Source: Ignavibacteria bacterium
GTDB taxonomy: Bacteria; Bacteroidota; Ignavibacteria; Kapaibacteriales; UBA4661
Direction of reading: 5' to 3'
Assembly: GCA_013298375.1 (NCBI GenBank)
Contig: JAAFHM010000092.1
Coordinates: 1-12,652 of the forward strand
DNA length: 12,652 bases
Shown here: piece after piece, positions 1 through 6,716 of the stretch
Numbering within the stretch: position 1 is the first letter of the stretch
How the letters are laid out: every line of letters starts with the position of its first letter
Position numbers and translations under genes: made by a program
The notes under the pieces: generated by a model
What the model saw: only the letters and a program-made list of their open reading frames with translations
What the model was told of the DNA's origin: nothing
Database searches by the model: none

Positions 1-791
1 ATATCCACAATGCCGGAAAGCCGCCCGCCGTACTCCGCAGGAAACGCACCTTTGATAACGCGCACATCGCGGATGGCATCACTATTGAACGTGCTGAGAA
101 AGCCTCCCAAATGCGAGGGATTATAGACCGTAACGCCATCAAGCAAAATCAAATTCTGGTCGGGTGAACCGCCGCGAATATAGAGACCACTGGAAAGTTC
201 GCTGCCGCTTTTGATGCCGGGCATTAGCTGTAAAACACGGAAAATATCGGACTCGCCGCCAAGCACGGGCATCTTTTTGGCAAATTCGGTATTGAGCGCT
301 ACTGTGCTGATGCTGCGCGTGGCAGCGGCTTCGCGGGCGCTTTCAATCGTCACTTGCTGCCCCCGAATATTCTGCGTTTGAAGCGGTACGTTCAGGCGTA
401 GGTTTTCATTCCTAACAAGAATTTTCTGTGCGAAATTTTTATAGCCAATTCCTCGCACAACAAGAAAATATGACCCTTCTGGCAGGTTGGGAATGGAATA
501 AAAGCCAAATTTATTGGTGCGTGTGCCGCTTATTGGCTTCGATAACATTCCCGAAGAAGATTGCGCCGTGTCGCGCAGTACCATGACCGTTATCCCGATA
601 ACGGCTTCGCCCGAAGCTGCTTCGCTGATAATACCGGAAACCGTAGCGGAAATCGCCGTTGGAGCCTGACCGGAAGGCTCTCCAGCAACTTGAGCATATA
701 GCAGAGAAGGAACGACTTGACTAACCACCGAAAGCCAAGCAAAACAGACCACAAGGCATCGCAAGCCAGCACCACGTAAGCGGCGTAGCAT
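1..791 (-). CDS. TonB-dependent receptor, N-terminal part (cut by left window edge)
   Basis: Outer-membrane receptor that would import a large or scarce nutrient using TonB energy; the substrate cannot be told from this part. The reading frame runs from an ATG at 791 to the window edge, giving 263 residues. Residues 1-33 look like a signal peptide: RRLR, then a hydrophobic run ending near LLYA-Q. Residues about 50-137 form a carboxypeptidase-regulatory-like beta-sandwich (TNKFGFYSIPNLPEGSY, then GIGYK), common at the N-terminus of Bacteroidota receptors. From about 165 the plug domain begins: DIFRVLQLMPGI, LYIRGGSPDQNLILLDGV, VYNPSHLGGF, GAFPAEYGGRLSGIVD. An in-frame ATG at 806 would add MAIIF; neither start has a Shine-Dalgarno, as is usual in Bacteroidota. 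It does not carry the visible marks of a SusC-type protein. The barrel lies outside the window. Divergent from the CHRD gene. Confidence 0.9.
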   Translation of the reverse strand, partial: MLRRLRGAGLRCLVVCFAWLSVVSQVVPSLLYAQVAGEPSGQAPTAISATVSGIISEAASGEAVIGITVMVLRDTAQSSSGMLSKPISGTRTNKFGFYSIPNLPEGSYFLVVRGIGYKNFAQKILVRNENLRLNVPLQTQNIRGQQVTIESAREAAATRSISTVALNTEFAKKMPVLGGESDIFRVLQLMPGIKSGSELSSGLYIRGGSPDQNLILLDGVTVYNPSHLGGFLSTFNSDAIRDVRVIKGAFPAEYGGRLSGIVD

Positions 792-841
792 AAAAATTAT
801 AGCCATGAGAAAAGAAAAATGGTTGAAAAAATAAGCGCCAA

Positions 842-884
842 GGGACAATGTGAAACTCGAATTCTGAATTTGAGTCACCGTCCC
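842..884. promoter_or_regulatory. imperfect palindrome in the leader of the TonB receptor gene
   Basis: The outer arms GGGAC (842-846) and GTCCC (880-884) enclose a near-perfect inner inverted repeat: 855-864 pairs with 866-875, with one G-T pair and a one-base centre. GTGA (850-853) can alternatively pair with TCAC (875-878). In the receptor mRNA this would fold about 36 nt upstream of the first in-frame ATG (806). It could be an RNA hairpin in the leader or a protein-binding operator. I could not match it to a riboswitch class; the cobalamin core elements one might expect before a TonB receptor are not visible. Confidence 0.45.
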
Positions 885-989
885 ATAGAGATACCAACAC
901 GAAGAATGAAGAAACTGTACAGTAGGCAATAAGCAAAAACCCAATTTTTTTTTAAGAAGTCTGTCGAGGTAGTTGTTCATGAAGACGTG

Positions 990-1022
990 CAAACCTACAA
1001 CGATTTTTTTTGAGACACAAAA
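990..1022 (-). promoter_or_regulatory. Bacteroidota-type promoter for the TonB receptor gene
   Basis: Read on the minus strand, TTTTG (1018-1022) is followed after exactly 20 nt by TAGGTTTG (990-997). This matches the Bacteroidota housekeeping promoter pattern, TTTG at -33 and TAnnTTTG at -7, with its usual spacing. Transcription would begin near 983, giving a leader of roughly 180 nt before the receptor start. That is unusually long and contains the palindrome at 842-884. The match is read by eye; no transcript evidence is available. Confidence 0.6.
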
Positions 1023-1335
1023 TTTTTTTTCATAGCAGACAAAATTTAGGGAGGTGAAATAAATCAAAGTGTGTTTTAAGCGGCAATTCTATATTCAGAA
1101 AGGATAAAACTGCATACCCAACACCCGCTTGAGTGGTAGCGTATTTTGCTCGTTTCAGTCGCCGGAGGGGAAGATTTTTTTACCTTCTTCCGTATAATTC
1201 AATCCAACATCCCAATTTTTGCGTAAATTATCGCATGGCGTTCAATCGCACCGTAAATGCAAAGTCCACAATACAGGTGGAATCGTGGCTTTGCACCCTA
1301 CCTCTTTACTCATCATTTTTCTTTGGAGAATCGTT
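1023..1335. other. intergenic region upstream of the CHRD gene, no gene seen
   Basis: About 310 bases between the receptor promoter and the CHRD start. It is AT-rich with runs of T. It contains a TATAAT-like string at 1193-1198 with no matching upstream box. TGGCTTTG at 1286-1293 is one base off the Bacteroidota -7 element but lacks a TTTG at the right distance. The promoter of the CHRD gene must lie here, but I cannot place it. Short open frames here have no start signals or recognisable product. Confidence 0.5.
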
Positions 1336-3156
1336 ATGAAACCATTTCGTTCTATGTTGTTGACCTTGGCGATGCTTGCCGTTGGCTGTGGTACGGCGTT
1401 TAGTCAGCAGTTTTTTAGTTTGGCGTTCGATGGCAATGATGTATCCCAACCTGTTACAACGCCTGCCACAGGCAGTGGTTGGGCGATTTTAAGTGCGGAC
1501 AAAAGCCAACTCACCTACACCTTTGCGTATGCAAAATTAAGTGGACGGGTGACAGTAGCGCACTTTCATTATAGCAAAGCTGGTTTACGCAATCCCACAC
1601 CAACACAATCAATTACTGTGAGCGATACCGCTACAAGCGGCTATGTCACAGGTTCATGGGCAAATCTGACGGCGGCACAAGCCGATTCCTTGCTGTCGGG
1701 AAGTGTGTATATCAATCTTCACACCGCCGCTAATCCGGCTGGTGAGATTCGCGCCCAAGTCAATCCTGTGGCTGGTACGGGGTACGCACTGGCATTGAGC
1801 GGGGCAAATCAATCTCCTGTGGTTAATACTCCCGGTCGTGGTGCTGGTTACGCAGTTTTATGGAGTGATTCGACATTGCGGTATCACATGACGTTTTCAG
1901 GTTTAACAGGTGCAGTGACCAATGCTCATTTTCACAATGGCGCAGTAGGAGTTTCTGGCGGAGTTGCTCAAGCAATCTCATTTATGGCAACCGACAATAC
2001 GTTAAGCGGTTCATGGAAACTGAGCGCAGCAGCTCTTGATAATTTGCGCGGTGAGCGTCACTATGTGAATGTTCACACTGCCGCTAATCCCGGTGGCGAA
2101 ATTCGCGCTCAAGTGCGTAACCCTATTGGACAATTCTTCTCACTGGCACTTGATGGCAGCGACCCATCCCAACCCGTTACAACCCCTGCAACTGGTAGTG
2201 GCTGGGCGGTTATGAATGCTACACGGACACAAATAAATTATACCTTTGCTTATGCACAACTGAGTGGGCGAGTAACGGCAGCACATTTTCATTACAGCAA
2301 AGCTGGCTTACGCAATCCCGCGCCAACGCAAACGATTGTGGTAAGCGATACAACATCAAGCGGCTATGTCACCGGATCATGGTCTGGCCTGACAGCAGCA
2401 CAAGCCGATTCTTTGCTTTCGGGTAGTGTGTATATTAATCTTCATACCGCCGCTAATCCCGGTGGCGAAATTCGCGCTCAAGTGAATCCAACTATCGGTA
2501 CAGGCTATGCGCTGGCACTGAGCGGGTCAAATCAAAACCCCGTCATTAACACGCCTGGTCGTGGCGCAGGTCACGCCGTTCTCTGGACAGACTCAACACT
2601 GCGTTATCGCATGACCTTTTCGGGTTTAACAGGCGCAGTTACTAATGCTCATTTCCACAATGGCGCAGTAGGAGTTTCCGGTGGAGTGGCTCAAGCAATT
2701 CCATTTATGGCAACCGACAACACGCTAAGTGGCTCATGGAAACTCAGTCCGGCAGCAATTGATAATTTGCGCGGCGAACGCTACTATGTCAATGTTCACA
2801 CTGCCGCTAATCCCGGTGGCGAAATTCGCGCCCAAGTGCGTCCACCCAATTTCACTGCCGTCAGTGTCCGTCAAGTCGCTACACTCGACGCAACGCGCCT
2901 GAATGTGCTTGTTTCGCCGAATCCTGCTATGGAAATGGTGACGATGAGTTTTGCTCTGGCGCAATCGGGCAAGGCGAGTCTGCGCCTGTATGATGCTTTG
3001 GGCAGAGCCGTTTCGGAAGCGGTCGAAGGCGTGTGGGCGGGCGGCAATGCAAGTGCGCAGTTCAACGTCAGCAATTTGAATAACGGCGTTTATTATTGCC
3101 GCATCACGCTGCTTGGCGGCGAAACTGCTGTGCAGGGCTTTGTTGTGACGCGGTAA
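1336..3156 (+). CDS. secreted four-CHRD-domain protein with T9SS type A sorting domain
   Basis: A 606-aa exported protein. I chose the ATG at 1336 because GGAG (1325-1328) sits 7 nt upstream and a signal peptide follows at once (MKPFRSMLLTLAMLAV, likely cut near AFS-Q24). The upstream in-frame ATG at 1219 would bury that signal. Four CHRD domains follow: A1 (25-146), B1 (147-265), A2 (266-387) and B2 (388 to about 505). Each has an AHFH motif and ends in HTAANPxGEIRAQV. A1 and A2 are about 81% identical by my count, B1 and B2 about 91%. Residues from about 521 form the T9SS C-terminal domain (VSPNPAMEMVTMSF, LRLYDALGR, LNNGVYYCRI, FVVTR), which directs export across the outer membrane and surface anchoring. 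CHRD domains occur in chordin and in bacterial secreted proteins with no settled function; the His clusters may bind a ligand or metal, which is inference. Confidence 0.92.
   Translation: MKPFRSMLLTLAMLAVGCGTAFSQQFFSLAFDGNDVSQPVTTPATGSGWAILSADKSQLTYTFAYAKLSGRVTVAHFHYSKAGLRNPTPTQSITVSDTATSGYVTGSWANLTAAQADSLLSGSVYINLHTAANPAGEIRAQVNPVAGTGYALALSGANQSPVVNTPGRGAGYAVLWSDSTLRYHMTFSGLTGAVTNAHFHNGAVGVSGGVAQAISFMATDNTLSGSWKLSAAALDNLRGERHYVNVHTAANPGGEIRAQVRNPIGQFFSLALDGSDPSQPVTTPATGSGWAVMNATRTQINYTFAYAQLSGRVTAAHFHYSKAGLRNPAPTQTIVVSDTTSSGYVTGSWSGLTAAQADSLLSGSVYINLHTAANPGGEIRAQVNPTIGTGYALALSGSNQNPVINTPGRGAGHAVLWTDSTLRYRMTFSGLTGAVTNAHFHNGAVGVSGGVAQAIPFMATDNTLSGSWKLSPAAIDNLRGERYYVNVHTAANPGGEIRAQVRPPNFTAVSVRQVATLDATRLNVLVSPNPAMEMVTMSFALAQSGKASLRLYDALGRAVSEAVEGVWAGGNASAQFNVSNLNNGVYYCRITLLGGETAVQGFVVTR
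1408..2853 (+). repeat. 723-bp in-frame tandem duplication inside the CHRD gene
   Basis: Copy 1 spans 1408-2130 and copy 2 spans 2131-2853. The offset is exactly 723 nt (241 codons) at both the A-domain start (1408 to 2131) and the B-domain start (1774 to 2497). No indel separates the copies. The four domain ends around HTAANPxGEIRAQV are also very similar in DNA, so finer exchange between all four units is possible. Confidence 0.93.
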
Positions 3157-3377
3157 GGAGATATTTTGTCGCTTGGATCGTTGGTTCAAGCACAAAAAAG
3201 TAGGAAAATAGATAACAAAATTTTATTTTTGAGACAGCCGTATAAATTTGGTTTTTGTTCTACTTAAGCATTGAGGGTGTATAATGGAAGGCAATTAAGT
3301 TAAATTGAAACTTGATTCTTTATGCTGTGAGCAAAAGTGATCAACACACAGAAGAACAAACGAAATAATATTCTAGT

Positions 3378-3411
3378 ACAGGCAGCATTTTCATGCTGCC
3401 TGTGTAGTTTT
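3378..3411 (+). terminator. hairpin terminator downstream of the CHRD gene
   Basis: A perfect 10-bp stem, ACAGGCAGCA (3378-3387) with TGCTGCCTGT (3394-3403), has a 6-nt loop and is followed by GTAG then TTTT (3408-3411). The T run is short and slightly removed from the stem, so termination may be partial. It lies about 220 nt past the CHRD stop and 36 nt before the next start. It could end the CHRD transcript or a short separate transcript, and it isolates the next gene. Confidence 0.6.
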
Positions 3412-3446
3412 ATAGTGCATCTATTTCATAAAAATTTTGTGACTAT

Positions 3447-4292
3447 ATGAGCATTAAAGAAATCCCATCTAAACCTGAGTCTGGCTTTTGGGTTGGTATT
3501 CTGAGCATTGCGCTCAGTGTCATCGGCATCGGGCTAATATTTCGGGACGGTACAGAGCAGCGCATTATAGCATTGTCTGTTGTGATCGCAAGCCTGATAT
3601 TAGGGCTTGCTACGGCTGTTTACCTCCTGCAACGTTTGAAAAAAGAAAGCCTTGCAGATATCACAACATCTATGGCAGAGATGCGCGAAGAATTTAGAAA
3701 TTATTTACAAACAGTCAATCCTCAGGGTTATTACATCTTCTCAACATCAATCTTCTACTCGACAGAAGATGGCATACGATGGAAATATGAACTTGTGCGG
3801 TCTATCCAGTGCAAGCAGCCGTTTATGAAAGAATTTATGTATAAATTCAAATGGACTGGCGCAACGATTCGTTCTATTGTGTCCCAAACTCACCCCTTGG
3901 AAGGCGATGGGCTACAGCAGATAACTCATGCGGAAACTCGTGATGTACCGGATATACTCGTTATCCCATTCTCAAATAATTTATGGCTCAATGATGTAGC
4001 AACAATACATTTCGCAATGGAGCTTGAAGATCCACAAAAAAACGCCATTCCATATGTGCGCTATCGTGTTGAGCATCCCGTAAAATTTGTGCAATTTCAT
4101 GTAGAATTGAAGCACTGTCAAGACCTTCCGCCTGCAAAATTTGAATGTTCTCTTTCTAAAGGCGGAACTGGTATGGCTCGCTCAATAGAGATGATCTCAT
4201 TTGATAAAAACTCACGGTCTTACCGACATATTCTTGCTAATCCTGAAATTGGATTCACCTATACCTTAACTTGGGAGAAAAACTATGCTTAG
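3447..4292 (+). CDS. unrecognised membrane protein: two membrane segments plus a probable beta-rich domain
   Basis: I do not recognise the family of this 281-aa protein. Two hydrophobic segments (about 13-32, FWVGILSIALSVIGIGLIF, and 39-61, RIIALSVVIASLILGLATAV) form a hairpin. A charged, probably helical stretch follows (62-90, KKESLADITTSMAEMREEF). The soluble part (about 95-281) has alternating hydrophobic residues suggesting beta strands. With KESGFW-type charge before TM1 and RLKK after TM2, the soluble part is probably cytoplasmic. The last codons overlap the start of the alpha-E gene by 8 bp, so the two are probably translated together. There is no clear ribosome-binding site at the ATG. 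GC in sampled stretches is about 44%, against about 60% in sampled stretches of the nearby acyl-CoA dehydrogenase. The layout recalls 2TM beta-rich effector proteins of nucleotide-signalling defence systems, but no signal-synthesising enzyme is present, so I do not assign that. Confidence 0.85.
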   Translation: MSIKEIPSKPESGFWVGILSIALSVIGIGLIFRDGTEQRIIALSVVIASLILGLATAVYLLQRLKKESLADITTSMAEMREEFRNYLQTVNPQGYYIFSTSIFYSTEDGIRWKYELVRSIQCKQPFMKEFMYKFKWTGATIRSIVSQTHPLEGDGLQQITHAETRDVPDILVIPFSNNLWLNDVATIHFAMELEDPQKNAIPYVRYRVEHPVKFVQFHVELKHCQDLPPAKFECSLSKGGTGMARSIEMISFDKNSRSYRHILANPEIGFTYTLTWEKNYA

Positions 4293-5295
4293 TCGCGTCG
4301 CTGATTCGATGTACTGGATGTGCCGCTATATTGAGCGGGCAGAGAATACCGCACGGTTTATTGCGGTCAATTTTATTTTGGCGTTGGATGCCCCCGACCC
4401 CAATGGCGCTCAATGGATGCCGCTTGTGATGGTGTCTGGTGATAATACGCTTTTTGAGAAAAAATACTCCACGCCAACGAAAGAAAACGTGATGAATTTT
4501 CTCATGTTCGACACCGACAATCCCAATTCCATTTTGTCCTGCCTGACTTCCGCACGGGAGAATGCGCGTTCTATCCGCGAGATTATTTCTTCCGAGATGT
4601 GGGAACAGGTCAATAAATTTTACCTTCTCGTCCGCGACCTCGCCATGCAAGCCCGTACAGACTTTAGTGTGATAGCGAACCAATTCGAGATGTTTACCAA
4701 AATGAAACTCTCGGCGCACCTCTTTGAAGGTGTAATGGCGGCTACGATGTCGCACAATGAAGCGTGGCATTTCGGGCGTTTGGGGCGCTTTTTGGAGCGG
4801 GCAGACAAAACATCGCGGATTTTGGATGTAAAATATTTTATTTTGCTGCCCGACATTACGGATGTTGGCTCGTCGCTGGACAATATCCAATGGGCAGCCG
4901 TCTTGAAATCGGCAAGCGCACTAGAGATGTACCGCAAAACCTATCACCGCATTGACCCCGTGTTGGTGGCGAGTTTCCTGCTGCTCGACGACGTATTCCC
5001 GCGCTCTATTCGCTATGCCGTGAGCCGCGCCCAGCGCTCGCTTGCGTCCATTACTGGCAATCCTATCGGGCGCTTTGACACTCAACCTGAAAAACTTATC
5101 GGCAAACTTCGCTCCGACCTCGAATTTACCGACATTAAGGAAATTTTCACCACAGGTTTGCATGAATGTTTGGACGACGTACAAATCAAATTAAATGACA
5201 TTGGCGCAAGCGTCGTCGAGACGTTTTTCACTTTGCGTCCGATGGAAATGATGCAGTTTCAAAGTCAGAATTTTCAAACTCAAAGTCAGAATTAA
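4285..5295 (+). CDS. alpha-E domain protein (DUF403)
   Basis: A 336-aa, mostly helical protein covering the full alpha-E domain. Family signatures seen: YWMCRYIERAENTAR (10-24), GRLGRFLERADKTSRILDV, and MYRKTYHRIDPVLVASFLLL followed by PRSIRYAVSRA. Alpha-E proteins are normally encoded with a circularly permuted ATP-grasp enzyme and a transglutaminase-like protease. They are thought to take part in making or handling a peptide-like amide product; the exact reaction is not known. None of these partners is in the window. The ATG at 4285 is preceded by GGGAG at 7 nt, inside the end of the upstream gene, which it overlaps by 8 bp. The last 12 residues (QFQSQNFQTQSQN region) are encoded by a 21-bp imperfect tandem repeat and look like a tail added beyond the domain. 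The acyl-CoA dehydrogenase gene follows after 21 nt. Confidence 0.9.
   Translation: MLSRVADSMYWMCRYIERAENTARFIAVNFILALDAPDPNGAQWMPLVMVSGDNTLFEKKYSTPTKENVMNFLMFDTDNPNSILSCLTSARENARSIREIISSEMWEQVNKFYLLVRDLAMQARTDFSVIANQFEMFTKMKLSAHLFEGVMAATMSHNEAWHFGRLGRFLERADKTSRILDVKYFILLPDITDVGSSLDNIQWAAVLKSASALEMYRKTYHRIDPVLVASFLLLDDVFPRSIRYAVSRAQRSLASITGNPIGRFDTQPEKLIGKLRSDLEFTDIKEIFTTGLHECLDDVQIKLNDIGASVVETFFTLRPMEMMQFQSQNFQTQSQN
5259..5293 (+). repeat. 21-bp direct repeat encoding the alpha-E C-terminal tail
   Basis: TCAAAGTCAGAATT occurs at 5259-5272 and again at 5280-5293, a period of 21 nt, in frame. The string ACTCAAAGTCAGAATT (5278-5293) matches the minus strand of 860-875 at 15 of 16 positions. 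That is the core of the palindrome in the TonB receptor leader, so this may be a copy of a short dispersed sequence. Confidence 0.7.
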
Positions 5296-5316
5296 GGCAT
5301 AAGGAATGGTATCACC

Positions 5317-6525
5317 ATGAACATCTTCACAACCGACCGCGTTGCTGCGCTCCTGCCGCGCCTACGCACTTTCGTTGCTCAAGAGATTATTCCTCTGGAA
5401 GCCGCATATCTACACGGCTCTTTTCGCGCACTCGAACCGCAACTTGAGGCGTTGCGCGGGCGCGTGAAGGAAATGGGGCTGTGGACACCGCATCTTCCCG
5501 TTGCCGACGGTGGTTTGGAATTGACCTTGACCGAGTTCGGGATGGTGAGTGAAGAACTTGGTCGCAGCCCGCTTGGACACTATGTTTTTAACTGCCAAGC
5601 GCCCGATATTGGCAATATGGAATTGCTGCACCAATTCGCCACGCCGAAGCAGAAGCACACGTTTTTGGAGCCACTGATGCGGGGCGAGATTCGCTCTTGC
5701 TTTGCGATGACCGAGCCGGAATTTGCAGGGTCGAATCCCGTCAACATGGCAACAACAGCCGTGCGTGAGGGCGATGAATATGTTGTCAATGGTCATAAAT
5801 GGTTCACATCCTCCGCCGATGGCTCGGCATTTGCCGTGACGATGGCGGTGACGAATCCCGCCGAAGCTCCTCACAAACGCGCAAGTATGATTATCGTTCC
5901 GACGAATACGCCCGGTTTCCAACTTGTGCGCAATATCAAAATTATGGGCGACGAAGGCGATAGTTACGCCAGCCACGCCGAAGTACGCTTCGAGAATTGC
6001 CGCGTTCCGGCAAGTAATCTGTTGGGTAAAGAAGGGGCGGGCTTCGCACTAGCGCAACACCGCTTGGGACCTGGGCGTATCCACCATTGTATGCGCTTTA
6101 TCGGCATTTGCGAACGGGCGCTGGATTTGATGTGCCGTTATGCGGTTGCGCGGGAACTTTCGCCCGGAAAACCGCTTGCCAGCAAGCAAATCATTCAAAC
6201 ATGGATAGCCGAAAGCCGTGCGGAGATAGACGCAGCAAGGTATATGGTGCTGCATACTGCCGACGGCATTGATAAAAATGGCGCTCAAGCCATGAAAGAA
6301 TCTATCTCGACGATTAAATTTTTTGTGGCAAATGTGCTTCAACACGTTCTTGACCGCGCTATTCAAACGCATGGTGCGCTTGGCATTACCGACGACACGG
6401 TGTTGGCGTATTGGTACAGGCACGAACGCGCCGCACGTATCTACGACGGACCCGACGAAGTACATAAAACTGTGCTTGCCAGAACAATTCTCAAGCAGTA
6501 CGGATACGACGTGCAAAGCGCGTAG
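5317..6525 (+). CDS. acyl-CoA dehydrogenase, ACAD10/11-like
   Basis: A 402-aa FAD enzyme of the acyl-CoA dehydrogenase family, which introduces a double bond between C2 and C3 of an acyl-CoA; the length is normal. The helical N-terminal domain covers 1-120. The middle beta domain carries FAMTEPEFAGSNP (129-141) and NGHKWFTSSA (158-167), which contact FAD and substrate. The C-terminal domain holds RLGPGRIHHCMR (249-260) and HERAARIYDGPDEVHKT (369-385). The last two motifs are characteristic of the ACAD10/ACAD11 branch. Asp377 in IYDGPDEVH stands where medium-chain enzymes carry the catalytic Glu of IYEG. ACAD10/11 proteins of animals are fused to, or work with, a phosphotransferase on 4-hydroxyacyl substrates; no such kinase gene is seen here. 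The ATG has AAGGA about 12 nt upstream. Probably co-transcribed with the alpha-E gene. Confidence 0.93.
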   Translation: MNIFTTDRVAALLPRLRTFVAQEIIPLEAAYLHGSFRALEPQLEALRGRVKEMGLWTPHLPVADGGLELTLTEFGMVSEELGRSPLGHYVFNCQAPDIGNMELLHQFATPKQKHTFLEPLMRGEIRSCFAMTEPEFAGSNPVNMATTAVREGDEYVVNGHKWFTSSADGSAFAVTMAVTNPAEAPHKRASMIIVPTNTPGFQLVRNIKIMGDEGDSYASHAEVRFENCRVPASNLLGKEGAGFALAQHRLGPGRIHHCMRFIGICERALDLMCRYAVARELSPGKPLASKQIIQTWIAESRAEIDAARYMVLHTADGIDKNGAQAMKESISTIKFFVANVLQHVLDRAIQTHGALGITDDTVLAYWYRHERAARIYDGPDEVHKTVLARTILKQYGYDVQSA

Positions 6526-6613
6526 GTGGAAACAACAAGGATTATCGCCCGTGAAGAGCATGACCACAAAAACAGTAGTAATTATTCAAGTATGCCTGAA
6601 TGATGTCGCATTC

Positions 6614-6716
6614 GCCCCCTTGATAAAGGGGGAACAGGGGATTTTCGGTATGAGATGTAAGTTCTCGCAACACCAAGTGAGTGGTAAATCCCCCGTTCCC
6701 CCTTTATCAAGGGGGC
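6614..6716. repeat. palindromic repeat element (MITE/REP-like) with 31-bp arms
   Basis: The left arm (6614-6644) and right arm (6686-6716) are inverted copies matching at 30 of 31 positions, separated by 41 nt. Each arm contains its own small hairpin, CCCCCTT-GATA-AAGGGGG. No clear target-site duplication flanks it and no transposase is near, so it would be a non-autonomous or REP-type element. Related CCCCCTT...AAGGGGG repeats are scattered through many bacterial genomes. The plus-strand frame of the downstream barrel gene is open through the whole element (PLIKGEQG on the left, SPVPPLSRG on the right). Confidence 0.85.
6636..6652 (+). promoter_or_regulatory. probable ribosome-binding site and start of the barrel gene, inside the repeat
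   Basis: AGGGG (6636-6640) lies 9 nt before the in-frame ATG at 6650. The ribosome-binding site is in the left arm of the palindrome and the ATG is in its loop. If the 31-bp stem forms in mRNA, the site would be hidden by pairing with the right arm. A competing start is GTG at 6551, with AGGA (6538-6541) 9 nt upstream; ATG 6560 is also in frame. Confidence 0.4.

Noticed and set aside
806..983. Cobalamin riboswitch in the TonB receptor leader
   Set aside because: GGGA and GTG-like strings occur near 842-884, but the conserved core GCCACTG and the B12-box pattern are not visible.
1048..1056. Perfect Shine-Dalgarno-like AGGGAGGTG in the divergent intergenic region
   Set aside because: No ATG at usable distance; the GTG at 1069 opens only 12 codons before a stop.
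1375..1392. Lipobox-like AVGC in the CHRD protein signal peptide
   Set aside because: Position -3 is Ala and -2 is Val, a poor lipobox; a normal signal peptidase I site (AFS-Q) follows, and T9SS cargo normally uses it.
1408..2853. CRISPR-like or assembly-error repeat
   Set aside because: The two copies differ at many positions while keeping frame and domain structure, so this is a true diverged duplication.
3171..3191. Small inverted repeat GCTTG...CAAGC just after the CHRD stop as a terminator
   Set aside because: Only a 5-bp stem with a mismatch, followed by A-rich rather than T-rich sequence.
3255..3285. TATAAT at 3280-3285 as a sigma-70 style promoter
   Set aside because: The -35 candidate TTGTTC is 19 nt away and poor, and TATAAT is not the typical Bacteroidota -7 element.
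3447..4292. Effector of a nucleotide-signalling (CBASS-like) defence system, based on 2TM plus beta-rich layout
   Set aside because: No nucleotidyltransferase or other defence gene is nearby, and the partner is an alpha-E protein; the resemblance is only architectural.
4255..4890. Minus-strand open frame of 211 codons opposite the alpha-E gene
   Set aside because: Shadow frame; the plus strand carries clear alpha-E signatures across the same bases.
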